From the NCBI RefSeq assembly GCF_020991065.1, contig NZ_CP087710.1, forward strand, positions 186,001 to 250,000: a stretch of DNA of 64,000 bases. Direction: 5' to 3'. Both the position numbers and the translations under genes were made by a program. Numbering within the stretch: the stretch's first letter is position 1; each line of letters begins with the position of its first letter. This DNA comes from Nocardioides okcheonensis (GTDB taxonomy: Bacteria; Actinomycetota; Actinomycetes; Propionibacteriales; Nocardioidaceae). This document shows, in pieces, positions 1 to 7,631 of the stretch. Below the pieces are notes generated by a model. It was given only the letters and a program-made list of their open reading frames with translations. It searched no databases and was not told the origin of the DNA.

Positions 1-1228
1 GCTGAGACGCTCGGCGGTGGAGGACGCCCGGCTGCTGGTCGAGCGGTGCCTCGGCGTCGTCGGCACCACGCCCGACACCCGGGCCCGGGCGCTGCTGGTC
101 CGGGCCCGGGTGCACGAGGCCCGGACCGCGTGGACCGAGGCGATCGCCGACATCGACGACGCGCTGGCGTGGGCGCGCAGCAGCGGCGAGCGGCGCCTCG
201 AGCTGGCCGCGCTGCGGGCGCGGGCGGTGACGTCGCCGTGGCGCAGGTCCCCGCGGACGACATCAGCGGGCGCTCGAGGACGGGCTGCGCCTGGCGCCGG
301 CCTGGGCGACCGCCGCGCCGAGGCCGACTTCGCGTGCCGGCTCGCGGTGATGGACGCCAGCCGGTTGCTGCTCGCGACCGCCGGGACGCGTGCCGCCCGG
401 GCGCTCGCCCGCGCCGAGGCGGCCGGCTCCGCCGAGGGCACGCTCCTGGCGCTCGACGGCCTCAAGACGGTGGCGTGGTACCTGGGCGACGCCCCGGCGC
501 TCGCGGACGCCGTGTCCCGGCTCGAGCCGCTCCTGGTGCAGCTGCCGAACCCCTGGCTGCGCCAGTGGGTGGTCTTCGAGGCGTCCTTCGTGCCCGCGGC
601 GGCCGACGACTGGGCCGGCGCCGACGCCCGCCTGGTCGAGGCGCTCGACCTCAACCTCCGCAGCGGCTTCCACGCCTACGCCGGCTGGTTGCTCGCCTAC
701 CGCGGCTGGCTGACCCGCCTGTCCGGCGACCTCGACGCCGCGCGCGACCTGGGTCGGCGCTCGGTCGAGGCCACGTCGTCCGTGGACCACCCCTGGTGGC
801 ACTCGTGGGCGGCCGGCCTGCTCGCCGCGACGCTCGTCGAGACCGGTGACCGCGCCGAGGCCACGGAGGTCGCCCGGTCGGGCCTGGCGGCCCACAGCGG
901 GACGGCCCGGCCCGGGCGGCTGCTGTGCGGCGCCGCGCTGGCTTCGCTCACGGGTGAGCACACCCGGGCGGCGACCGACGCCCTGGCAGCAGTCGACTGC
1001 CCGCCCGGCCGGGCGTGGGTGCTCGGCGCCGACGCGTACCTGTTGCTCGCGGGAGCCGCCCTCGCGCGCGGCGACGAGGTCGAGGCGGCGCGGGTGCTGA
1101 CGCCGTTGGCGGAGGCCACGTCGAGCTCGTGGCCCGAGCTGCGCCGCCGTGTGGACGTGCTGCGTCAGAGCGCCTCGAGCACCAGCCGAGCCGCCCGGTC
1201 GGCGCCGTCGGAGGGGACCGGAAGGTAG
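1..1228 (+). CDS. TPR-rich protein, C-terminal part (runs off left edge)
   Basis: The reading frame is already open at base 2, so the true start lies outside the window; an internal GTG at 17 is only the first candidate here. The visible 400 residues are Ala/Leu/Arg-rich paired helices with regular spacing, as in tetratricopeptide-type domains of large actinobacterial AAA/LuxR-type regulators. No HTH domain follows before the stop, so assignment to the regulator class is inference. Codons between about 218 and 300 read as normal protein only if the frame changes three times (see findings), so roughly 27 residues as annotated may be wrong. The last 64 bases overlap the convergent hydrolase-glycosyltransferase gene. 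Function unknown. Confidence 0.55.
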   Translation, partial: LRRSAVEDARLLVERCLGVVGTTPDTRARALLVRARVHEARTAWTEAIADIDDALAWARSSGERRLELAALRARAVTSPWRRSPRTTSAGARGRAAPGAGLGDRRAEADFACRLAVMDASRLLLATAGTRAARALARAEAAGSAEGTLLALDGLKTVAWYLGDAPALADAVSRLEPLLVQLPNPWLRQWVVFEASFVPAAADDWAGADARLVEALDLNLRSGFHAYAGWLLAYRGWLTRLSGDLDAARDLGRRSVEATSSVDHPWWHSWAAGLLAATLVETGDRAEATEVARSGLAAHSGTARPGRLLCGAALASLTGEHTRAATDALAAVDCPPGRAWVLGADAYLLLAGAALARGDEVEAARVLTPLAEATSSSWPELRRRVDVLRQSASSTSRAARSAPSEGTGR

Positions 1229-3276
1229 TCCACCGGCCGGGCCAGCGCCGCGACGAGCTCGTCGGCGACCCGGTCCGGGTCGGAGGTGTCGGCGTAGGAC
1301 ATCGCGCGCCCCGCGCGGTGTCGCTCGAGTCGGTGTCGCACGTGCACCTGCTGCTCGAAGTGGTGCTCCAGCGGGACGTACACGAACGGACGCCCGGCCG
1401 CGGTCAGCTCCATCGTGGTGCTGAGCCCGCCCTGCACCACCGCGACGTCGCACGCGGCGTGGTGCAGGTCGAGGTCCGGCAGGAAGCCGTGCACCTCGAC
1501 GCCGCGCGGCAGGTCGAGGGCCGCCCGGTCGATGCGCGGGCCGGTCACCACGACCATCCGCAGCCCCGGCACGCGGGCGGCCAGCGGGTCGTACGCCGCC
1601 GCGACCCGGCGCAGCAGGTGGTGACCGACCCCGGAGCCGCCGACCGAGACCACGCAGACGACCTCGCCGTCGCGGTAGCCCAGCCGCTCGCGCAGCTCGT
1701 CGCGCCGGGCCGGGTCCGGGCGCTCGCCCATGACGTAGCCGGCGAAGTCGAAGTGGTCCGCGGTCCACTCCCGGGTGCCCGGCAGGCCGGGGCCGAGCGG
1801 CAGGTCGGCCACGTCGTCGGGGTCGCCGACGAACACCGACCGGTCGCGCAGGTGGGGCGCGCGGGCGACGTGCTCGACCATCTCGGCGTTGTAGTCGGCC
1901 GTGAGGAAGGCCTCGCGCTCGCCCCCGTCCGGCATCGGCACCCAGCCGACGAAGTCGGTCATCCACACGAAGGGAGCCCGCTTGAGCGAGGGGTGCTCGT
2001 GGAGGAAGTGGTCGAGGTCCCAGGCCTCGTCCCCGACCCACAGGTCGAAGGTCTCCCGGTCGACGAGGTCGTCGAAGACCATGAAGTTGTTGACCAGCAC
2101 CTCGTCCATGCGGCGCACCGCGTCGAAGGCGTGCAGGTCGTGCTCGCCGCACTCGGCCTCGAAGTGGCCCGACTCGCTGGCGAGGAGGCGCGACGCGGGG
2201 TGCACCGTCTCGCCGCGCGCCTCGAGGAAGTCCGCGACCGGTGACTGGGTGAGCCACTCCACCTCGAGGTCCGGGCGCATCCGCCGCATCGCGTCGGCCA
2301 CGGCCAGGTCGCGGCGGACGTGGCCGAGCCCGATGGGGGAGGAGAGGTAGAGGGCGCGGGGACGCCGGCGCGACGGCGTACGCCGCGGGGGCGGGACGTC
2401 GTTGACCCGGTCGACGAGCGCCTTGATCGCCCGGTTGACCACCACCGGGTACCGCGCCATCGGCAGGTGTCCCGAACCCTCGATCACGAGGTGCTCGGCT
2501 CCGGTCCACGCCACGACGCTGCGGCTGCGGCCCTCCGGCTGGCACAGGTCGGCGGTGCCCTGGATGACGAGCACGGGGGCGGTGATCGTCCGCAGCAGGC
2601 GCTCGGCCTCCGCCGGGCTGTCGGTCCACCGCGGAGCGTCGTGCTCGGCGATGATCACGGACCCCGTCGTCTCGCCGGTGAAGCCGAGGATGTCCTCGAG
2701 CTGCTTGGTGGAGTGCGGCTCGGGCAGCATCTGGTCGAAGAAGAACTCGGCGTAGTCCTGCCAGTGGTCGGCGAGGTAGTGGCGGTTCGCGCCCCTCCAC
2801 TGCGAGTAGTCGTCCCGTTCCTCCTCGAAGTGACGCATCGCGTCCTGCCGCACGGGGAACGGCTCCGTCTCGTCGCGGACCCACGGACCCACGGCCACGA
2901 CGCCCTGGACCCGGTCGGGGTGGAGGGCGGCGGTCAGCAGGGCCTGCCACGCGCTCACGCACACGCCCACCAGGACGGCCCGGTCGATGCCGAGGTGGTG
3001 GAGCACCGCGACGGTCGAGGCGACCATGGTGCTGTCGGCGTAGGCCTGCGGGTCGACCGAGCGCCCCGACCGGCCGTTGCCGGGCGGGTCGACGGTGACC
3101 ACGCGGAAGTGCTGGGCGAGGTAGGCCACCTGGCCCTTCCAGGCGCCGCTGTGGACGCAGGTGTCGATGGGCACGAACAGCACCGTGCTCGCGGCGCCGT
3201 CGTTGAACGACTCCCACGCCAGCCCCACGCCGCCGACCTCGACCGTGCCCTCGCTGTCAGGTTCCCGTGCCCTCAT
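1165..3276 (-). CDS. Alpha/beta-hydrolase fused to a GT28/MurG-like glycosyltransferase
   Basis: Residues about 1-285 form an alpha/beta hydrolase: oxyanion segment near FVPIDTC, nucleophile elbow VGVCVSAW, acid QGTADLC and histidine GSGHLP. The elbow carries Cys where Ser is usual. After a basic Pro/Arg linker, about residues 305-700 form a UDP-glycosyltransferase-like domain, with a start ALYLSSPIGLGHVRRDL and a nucleotide-sugar site QGGLSTTMELTAAGRPF. The start at 3276 is chosen because GGAGGG lies 7 nt upstream; an in-frame ATG at 3357 would run through the operator-like repeats. It is divergent from a methyltransferase, 113 bp away. The substrate is unknown; hydrolysis or acyl transfer coupled to glycosylation of a small molecule is inference. 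Confidence 0.85.
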   Translation of the reverse strand: MRAREPDSEGTVEVGGVGLAWESFNDGAASTVLFVPIDTCVHSGAWKGQVAYLAQHFRVVTVDPPGNGRSGRSVDPQAYADSTMVASTVAVLHHLGIDRAVLVGVCVSAWQALLTAALHPDRVQGVVAVGPWVRDETEPFPVRQDAMRHFEEERDDYSQWRGANRHYLADHWQDYAEFFFDQMLPEPHSTKQLEDILGFTGETTGSVIIAEHDAPRWTDSPAEAERLLRTITAPVLVIQGTADLCQPEGRSRSVVAWTGAEHLVIEGSGHLPMARYPVVVNRAIKALVDRVNDVPPPRRTPSRRRPRALYLSSPIGLGHVRRDLAVADAMRRMRPDLEVEWLTQSPVADFLEARGETVHPASRLLASESGHFEAECGEHDLHAFDAVRRMDEVLVNNFMVFDDLVDRETFDLWVGDEAWDLDHFLHEHPSLKRAPFVWMTDFVGWVPMPDGGEREAFLTADYNAEMVEHVARAPHLRDRSVFVGDPDDVADLPLGPGLPGTREWTADHFDFAGYVMGERPDPARRDELRERLGYRDGEVVCVVSVGGSGVGHHLLRRVAAAYDPLAARVPGLRMVVVTGPRIDRAALDLPRGVEVHGFLPDLDLHHAACDVAVVQGGLSTTMELTAAGRPFVYVPLEHHFEQQVHVRHRLERHRAGRAMSYADTSDPDRVADELVAALARPVDYLPVPSDGADRAARLVLEAL

Positions 3277-3298
3277 GGTGCGACCCTCCGTGTCCGTG

Positions 3299-3331
3299 GT
3301 TGCAGCCCGGTTGCAACCGGAGCGCAACCGG
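3299..3331. promoter_or_regulatory. Operator-like palindromic array between divergent genes
   Basis: A perfect 14-bp palindrome (CCGGTTGCAACCGG, 3307-3320) is flanked by a direct half-site GGTTGCA (3299-3305) and an inverted half-site GCAACCGG (3324-3331). It lies in the 113-bp gap between the hydrolase-glycosyltransferase and methyltransferase genes. The arrangement fits cooperative binding of a dimeric regulator controlling both directions. The regulator is not identified. Confidence 0.6.
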
Positions 3332-3389
3332 TGCCGCACACGCTCCGTGGACAGCATCCACCCGGGATGCCCTCGTGAGGGAGACCCAG

Positions 3390-4496
3390 ATGACCACCAT
3401 CGACTCGCAGGCCGCCGACCGCACCGCCGAGCAGCCGGCGCCCACCATCGACATGGACGCGCTGATGGCGTTCGTCGGCGCCTTCGTCGGCGACCTCGGC
3501 GCGACCGTCGGAGCCGGCAACGTGCTGCTCGGCGAGCGGCTCGGGCTCTACCGGGCGCTGGCCCAGGCGCCGGCCGATGCCCGCGACCTCGCCGCCGCCA
3601 CCGGCACCGACCCGCGCTACGTCGACGAGTGGCTGCGCGGCCAGGCGGCCGGTGGCTACGTCGAGCACGACGCCGCCAGCGGGACGTACTCGATGACCCC
3701 GGAGAAGGCGTTCGCGCTCACCGACCCGGCGGGCCCGGTCTTCCTGCCGGGCGCCTTCGAGCTCGCGCTCGGTGCGCTCAAGGCGTTGCCGGAGATCGAG
3801 CACGCGTTCCGGACCGGCGCCGGCTACGGGTGGCACGAGCACGACACCGACGTCTTCACCGGGTGCGAGCGCTTCTTCCGCCCCGGCTACCTCATGCACC
3901 TGCTGACGGAGTGGATCCCCGCGCTCGACGGTGTGGCCGCCCGCCTCGAGCGCGGGGGCCGGGTCGCGGACCTCGGCTGCGGCCACGGTGCCTCCACCCT
4001 GCTGATGGCCGACGCCTTCCCGGCCAGCACGTTCGTCGGCTCGGACTACCACCGCGGGTCGATCGAGGCGGCCCGGCAGCGGGCCACCGACGCCGGTGTC
4101 GGCGACCGGGTGCGGTTCGACGTCGCGGGCGCCCAGGCGCTCGAGGAGCGCGACCTCGACCTGGTGACCACCTTCGACTGCCTGCACGACATGGGCGACC
4201 CGCTCGGAGCCGCGCAGCGCGTACGACGCTCGCTGGCGCCCGACGGCACCTGGATGATCGTCGAGCCCGCGGCCGGCGACACCGTCGAGGCCAACCTGAC
4301 CCCCGTGGGCCGCGTGTTCTACGGCTTCTCGACCTTCCTCTGCGTGCCGAACGCGGTCTCGCAGCCGGGCGGCTACGCCCTCGGCGCCCAGGCCGGCGAG
4401 GCCGCGATCCGGCAGGTGGTGACCGAGGCCGGGTTCACCCGGTTCCGCAAGGTGGCGGAGACACCGTTCAACCACGTCTACGAGGCACGTCCCTGA
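3390..4496 (+). CDS. SAM-dependent methyltransferase with N-terminal winged-helix domain
   Basis: The 368-residue protein begins with a helical dimerisation/winged-helix-like region (about 15-110: GNVLLGERLGLYRAL, then ATGTDPRYVDEWLRGQ). A class I Rossmann methyltransferase follows, with SAM-binding motif VADLGCGHGAS near residue 190 and acidic motif II near FVGSDYHRGS. This matches the Rv2258c-type family common in actinobacteria. The start at 3390 follows GAGGGAG by a normal spacing. It shares a divergent control region with the hydrolase-glycosyltransferase, so both may act on one small molecule, which is inference. The substrate cannot be told from sequence. Confidence 0.85.
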   Translation: MTTIDSQAADRTAEQPAPTIDMDALMAFVGAFVGDLGATVGAGNVLLGERLGLYRALAQAPADARDLAAATGTDPRYVDEWLRGQAAGGYVEHDAASGTYSMTPEKAFALTDPAGPVFLPGAFELALGALKALPEIEHAFRTGAGYGWHEHDTDVFTGCERFFRPGYLMHLLTEWIPALDGVAARLERGGRVADLGCGHGASTLLMADAFPASTFVGSDYHRGSIEAARQRATDAGVGDRVRFDVAGAQALEERDLDLVTTFDCLHDMGDPLGAAQRVRRSLAPDGTWMIVEPAAGDTVEANLTPVGRVFYGFSTFLCVPNAVSQPGGYALGAQAGEAAIRQVVTEAGFTRFRKVAETPFNHVYEARP

Positions 4497-4528
4497 CCCT
4501 CGCCGCGGGGCCTGCGAGGATCGCGCGC

Positions 4529-5224
4529 ATGACCTACGTCGGCGCGGTGCGGGCGGTCCTGGCCGAGGGGGGAGATCCGGCCAGGGCCGCCCAGCAGCAG
4601 GCCTACATGAAGTCGGCGCTGCCGTTCGTCGGCCTCGGCGCGCCGGCGCTGGCCGCCCTGCTGAGGCCGTTGCTCGTCGAGCACCGGTTCGTCGACCGGG
4701 CGCAGTGGGAGGCAGCGGTCCTCGAGCTGTGGGACGACGCGACGCACCGTGAGGAGTGGTACGCCGCGGTCGCGCTCCTGCGCCACCGTGCGTACCGCCC
4801 CTGGCTCGACGCCGACCTGCTGCCGCTGCTCGAGCAGCTGGTCCGCGCCGGCGCGTGGTGGGACGTGGTGGACGAGGTCGCCGGGCACGTCGTCGGCCAG
4901 GTGCTGCTCGACCACCGCGCGGCGACCACCCCGGTCGTCGAGCGCTGGTCGGTGGACCCCGACAGCCTGTGGGTGCGGCGCACGGCGGTCCTTGCGCAGC
5001 TGCGCCACGGTGCGGCGACCGACACCGACCTGCTGGAGCGGGTGCTCGCGGCCAACCTCGACGGCACCGCGTTCGGGCGCGAGTTCTTCGTCCGCAAGGC
5101 CGTCGGCTGGGCGCTGCGCCAGCACGCCCGCACCGACCCCGAGTGGGTCCGGGCGTTCGTCCGCACCCACGACGCGCGGCTCAGCGGTCTCTCCCGCCGC
5201 GAGGCGCTCAAGCACCTGGCCTGA
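4529..5224 (+). CDS. DNA alkylation repair protein, AlkD-like HEAT-repeat glycosylase
   Basis: This 231-residue all-helical protein has the AlkD pattern: QQAYMKSALPFVGL at the N terminus, WEAAVLELWDDATHREEW in the first repeats, and the conserved RAGAWWDVVDEVAGHVVG segment, whose Trp and Asp belong to the alkylpurine-binding cleft in AlkD relatives. The C-terminal helices (FFVRKAVGWALRQHARTDPEWV) also fit. AlkD removes N3- and N7-alkylated purines. It starts 32 nt after the methyltransferase, but the two need not be functionally linked. A strong hairpin follows the stop. The family assignment is secure; substrate range is inferred. Confidence 0.88.
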   Translation: MTYVGAVRAVLAEGGDPARAAQQQAYMKSALPFVGLGAPALAALLRPLLVEHRFVDRAQWEAAVLELWDDATHREEWYAAVALLRHRAYRPWLDADLLPLLEQLVRAGAWWDVVDEVAGHVVGQVLLDHRAATTPVVERWSVDPDSLWVRRTAVLAQLRHGAATDTDLLERVLAANLDGTAFGREFFVRKAVGWALRQHARTDPEWVRAFVRTHDARLSGLSRREALKHLA

Positions 5225-5226
5225 CT

Positions 5227-5254
5227 CGGGATCCCCGGCTGGCCGGGGATCCCG
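5227..5254. terminator. Strong hairpin after the alkD-like gene
   Basis: A perfect 12-bp stem (CGGGATCCCCGG and its complement) with the 4-nt loop CTGG starts 2 nt after the stop codon. There is no U-tract, as is common for actinobacterial terminators. Confidence 0.75.
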
Positions 5255-5259
5255 AACAC

Positions 5260-5304
5260 ATCGTGGAGCCCCCGAGCCACCAGGTGACCCGCCGACTCCA
5301 CGAT
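5260..5304. repeat. 45-bp nested palindromic repeat, copy 1
   Basis: Outer arms ATCGTGGAG and CTCCACGAT enclose an inner hairpin CACC-A-GGTG. It matches the element at 33710-33754 at 39 of 45 positions. Both copies are intergenic. Confidence 0.7.
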
Positions 5305-5356
5305 CCGTACGCGCCGGCCGGACCAGACCGCCCACCCCGAGCGGCGGACGGGCGGC

Positions 5357-5362
5357 TAGCGT
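5357..5362 (+). promoter_or_regulatory. -10 box TAGCGT, leaderless promoter of VOC gene
   Basis: TAGCGT ends 7 nt before the ATG at 5370, and no Shine-Dalgarno precedes that ATG. Confidence 0.55.
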
Positions 5363-5369
5363 GCCGGGC

Positions 5370-5738
5370 ATGCCGGGCCACGCAGCGATCTACGTCGGCG
5401 ACGTCGACCGGATGGTCGGGTTCTACACCGAGGTCCTCGGCCTCTCGCGGGTCGACGACGAGCCCGGTTTCGCGACGCTCGAGTCGGACGACTGGGTGCT
5501 GACCCTCGTCCGCAGCCCCGACGCCGTACCTCCCTCGGACCCGCCGCCGCGGCGGTCGGACTCGGCGGTCAAGCCGGTGTTCGCCGTCGCGGACCTCGAC
5601 GCGACCGCCGACGCGGCGACCGCACGCGGCGCGGTGCCGGACCCGCCCGACGCCCGGTGGACCCACCGCGGCGAGGCGCGCTGCGACCTGGTCGACCCCG
5701 AGGGCAACGTGCTCGGGCTCCGCGCCCCGACCCACTGA
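5370..5738 (+). CDS. VOC-superfamily (glyoxalase/bleomycin-resistance-like) protein
   Basis: This 122-residue single-unit VOC protein has paired beta-alpha-beta-beta-beta modules: AAIYVGDVDRMVGFYTEVLG at the start and PVFAVADLDATADAATARG in the second half, ending with the metal-region pattern CDLVDPEGNVLGL. The likely metal ligands are the N-terminal His and the C-terminal Glu of the DPEGN segment, as in other VOC dioxygenases and isomerases. At this length it would act as a dimer. It is monocistronic with a terminator upstream and repeats downstream. The substrate cannot be inferred. Confidence 0.85.
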   Translation: MPGHAAIYVGDVDRMVGFYTEVLGLSRVDDEPGFATLESDDWVLTLVRSPDAVPPSDPPPRRSDSAVKPVFAVADLDATADAATARGAVPDPPDARWTHRGEARCDLVDPEGNVLGLRAPTH

Positions 5739-5741
5739 CGA

Positions 5742-5791
5742 GCGGTGCCCCACCCACACTTCGCCGGGGCGGAACGTGGCTCAGCCACCGC
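5742..5791 (-). repeat. 50-bp hairpin element A (REP-like)
   Basis: Read on the minus strand it begins GCGGTGGCTGAGCCAC and ends TGTGGGTGGGGCACCGC; both ends match element D (49721-49770) exactly. Terminal GCGGTG/CACCGC and internal AGCCAC/GTGGGT arms can fold into an imperfect hairpin. It is separated from element B by exactly 33 nt. Confidence 0.85.
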
Positions 5792-5824
5792 CCGCCGGCG
5801 CGCCGCGCCGCGACACGCTGACGG

Positions 5825-5874
5825 GCGGTGACCCACCCACGCTCCCGACGAAGGAAACGTGGGTGGGACACCGC
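5825..5874 (-). repeat. 50-bp hairpin element B (REP-like)
   Basis: This is a near-perfect palindrome: 17-bp arms with one mismatch around a 16-nt loop (arms contain CCCACCCACG and CGTGGGTGGG). With element A and the 33-nt spacer it forms a 133-bp composite that recurs, reversed, at 49638-49770. Confidence 0.85.
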
Positions 5875-5901
5875 TCCATCGAGCGAGGCGGGTGATCCGG
5901 C

Positions 5902-6645
5902 TCAGACCGGGACGAGCTCGACCGCGCCGACGGCGTAGCGGGCGAGGATCGCGCGGGCCACCGACGGGTGGGCGCCGAGCGGGTCGGACACCGCGACGGC
6001 ACCGGCCTCGAGCGCGAGCTCGGCGGCCCGGTCGGGCAGCTTGCCGGGGGCGAGGAAGAACGACGCCACGGCGACGTGGCGCTTGCCCTCCGCACGGAAC
6101 GCGCGGACCGCCTCACCGGTGGCCGGGGGAGCGGCCGACGCGAACGCCGCCGTCACCGGCAGGTGGTGGCGGTTGCCCCAGGCCCGCGCGATCCGGGCGA
6201 CCGACTGGTTGGCGAGGGGGTCGGACGAGCCCGCCGCGGCGAGGACCAGCGCGTCGAGCTCGCGGACGCGGGCCGCCCTCAGCGCGTCGCGCAGGCGGAG
6301 GTCGAGCACCTCGAGGAAGGCGGACTCCATGCCGAGGATCCTGCTCGCGCGGATCCGGACGCCCTCGTGGCGGGCCATCGCGGCCTCGATCGCCCGCGGG
6401 ACGTCGACCTTCGCGTGGTAGGCCTCGGTCAGCAGGAGCGGGACCACGACGATCTCCTCGTGGCCGGCCTTCACCAGCCGGTCGACGACCGTGTCGAAGC
6501 CGGGCTTGGACAGCTCGAGGAACGCCGTCTCGATGCGGAGGTCGGGACGCATGGCCTTGACCTCGGCGACGAGCGCCTTGATCGTCGCGGCCGAACGCGG
6601 GTCCCGGCTTCCGTGGGCCAGGGCAACCAGAGCAGGAGCAGCCAT
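5902..6645 (-). CDS. Sirohydrochlorin chelatase (CbiX/SirB-type)
   Basis: This 247-residue protein has two chelatase half-domains. The first starts with the family signature LVALAHGSRDPRS, whose His is the metal/tetrapyrrole ligand, and contains EEIVVVPLLLTEAYHAKVDVP with the second conserved His. The second half has the related AVASFFLAPGKLPDRAAE. It inserts Fe2+ or Co2+ into sirohydrochlorin. Here it lies 84 bp downstream of cysH in the leftward sulfite-reductase operon, so siroheme supply for sulfite reductase is the natural role, inferred from context. A GGAGG sits 8 nt before the ATG. Confidence 0.88.
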   Translation of the reverse strand: MAAPALVALAHGSRDPRSAATIKALVAEVKAMRPDLRIETAFLELSKPGFDTVVDRLVKAGHEEIVVVPLLLTEAYHAKVDVPRAIEAAMARHEGVRIRASRILGMESAFLEVLDLRLRDALRAARVRELDALVLAAAGSSDPLANQSVARIARAWGNRHHLPVTAAFASAAPPATGEAVRAFRAEGKRHVAVASFFLAPGKLPDRAAELALEAGAVAVSDPLGAHPSVARAILARYAVGAVELVPV

Positions 6646-6729
6646 CAGGGGTGCCTCCGATCGTGTGTGGTGGAGCGGTTCTTCGTGGGCGCGACGACGG
6701 TGTCGCGGGAACGTGGGGTCGGGGTCGGC

Positions 6730-7473
6730 TCAGGCATGGATGCCGCACTCGGTCTTGGAGGTGCCGGCCCAGCGACCGCTGCGCGGGTCGTCGCCGGGGG
6801 CGACGCGGCGCGTGCAGGGCCAGCAGCCGATGCTGGGGTAGCCGTCGTGGACGAGCGGGTTGACCAGCACGCCGTTCTCGGCGATGTAGCGGTCGACGTC
6901 GTCGTCGCTCCAGCGGGCGAGGGGGGAGACCTTGACCTTGCCCTTGCGGGCGTCCCAGCCGACGACGGGCGCGATGACCCGGTTGTGGGTCTCGGCGCGG
7001 CGCAGCCCGGTGGCCCACGCGTCGTAGTCGGCGAGCGTCTCGGCGAGCGGGGTGACCTTGCGCAGCGCGCAGCACAGGTCGGGGTCGGTCTTGTAGAGGT
7101 CCTTGCCGTACTGCTCGTCCTGCTCGGCGACGCTGAGCGGCGTGCTGACGGTGCGCAGGTTGACCGGCAGGGTCGCCTCGACGGCGTCGCGGGTGCCGAT
7201 GGTCTCGACGAAGTGGTAGCCCGTGTCGAGGAAGACCACGTCGATGCCGGGAGCGACCTTCGAGGCCAGGTGGGCCAGGACGGCGTCGCCCATCGAGGAG
7301 GTGATCGCGAAGCGGTCGCCGAACGTGGCGACCGCCCACTCGACGATGACCTCGGCCGGGGCGAGCTCGAGCTCGGCGCCGACGTGGGAGACCAGCTCGC
7401 GGAGCTCCTCGGGCGTACGCCCCTCGGTGTGGGTGCCCTTGAAGTCGCGGGCGGCCTGGGTGCGGGCGCTCAT
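6730..7473 (-). CDS. cysH: Adenylyl/phosphoadenylyl-sulfate reductase CysH
   Basis: The PP-loop reductase is 247 residues. The SSMGD loop and DTGYHF segment bind the nucleotide, and the C-terminal ECGIH carries the catalytic Cys. Cys pairs CCALRK and CWPC are the 4Fe-4S ligands typical of the APS-using branch, so APS is the more likely substrate, which is inference from family knowledge. The start at 7473 is chosen because the ATG overlaps the stop of the upstream 53-aa zinc-ribbon gene (ATGA). It supplies sulfite to the reductase encoded two genes upstream. Confidence 0.95.
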   Translation of the reverse strand: MSARTQAARDFKGTHTEGRTPEELRELVSHVGAELELAPAEVIVEWAVATFGDRFAITSSMGDAVLAHLASKVAPGIDVVFLDTGYHFVETIGTRDAVEATLPVNLRTVSTPLSVAEQDEQYGKDLYKTDPDLCCALRKVTPLAETLADYDAWATGLRRAETHNRVIAPVVGWDARKGKVKVSPLARWSDDDVDRYIAENGVLVNPLVHDGYPSIGCWPCTRRVAPGDDPRSGRWAGTSKTECGIHA

Positions 7474-7631
7474 CGCGCACCCCCCGAGGCCGGCGGCCGG
7501 ATCATCCCGGTCATCTTGACGGTGAAGGCGCGCAGGCACGAGCGGCACTCCCAGGCACCCGCGCCCTCCTGGGGGAACAGGTTCTCGTCCCCGCAGTAGG
7601 GGCAGTGGAAGGGCTGGGCGCGCTCGGACAT
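7470..7631 (-). CDS. Small zinc-ribbon protein between sulfite reductase and cysH
   Basis: A 53-residue protein with two CxxC knuckles (CPYCGDENLF and WECRSCLRAF) 16 residues apart, the pattern of a single zinc ribbon. Its ATG overlaps the stop of sulfite reductase, and its stop overlaps the ATG of cysH, both as ATGA, so the three genes are translationally coupled with no spare base. Residues after the ribbon (VKMTGMIRPP) are unstructured. The position suggests a helper for sulfite reduction or Fe-S handling, but no function can be assigned. Coupling and codon use make it a real gene despite its size. Confidence 0.85.
   Translation of the reverse strand: MSERAQPFHCPYCGDENLFPQEGAGAWECRSCLRAFTVKMTGMIRPPASGGAR

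Noticed and set aside
5742..5874. Paired repeats as a CRISPR array
   Set aside because: Only two repeat units, each itself a hairpin with a long variable loop, and no cas genes; the fixed spacer is partly conserved between loci, unlike CRISPR spacers.
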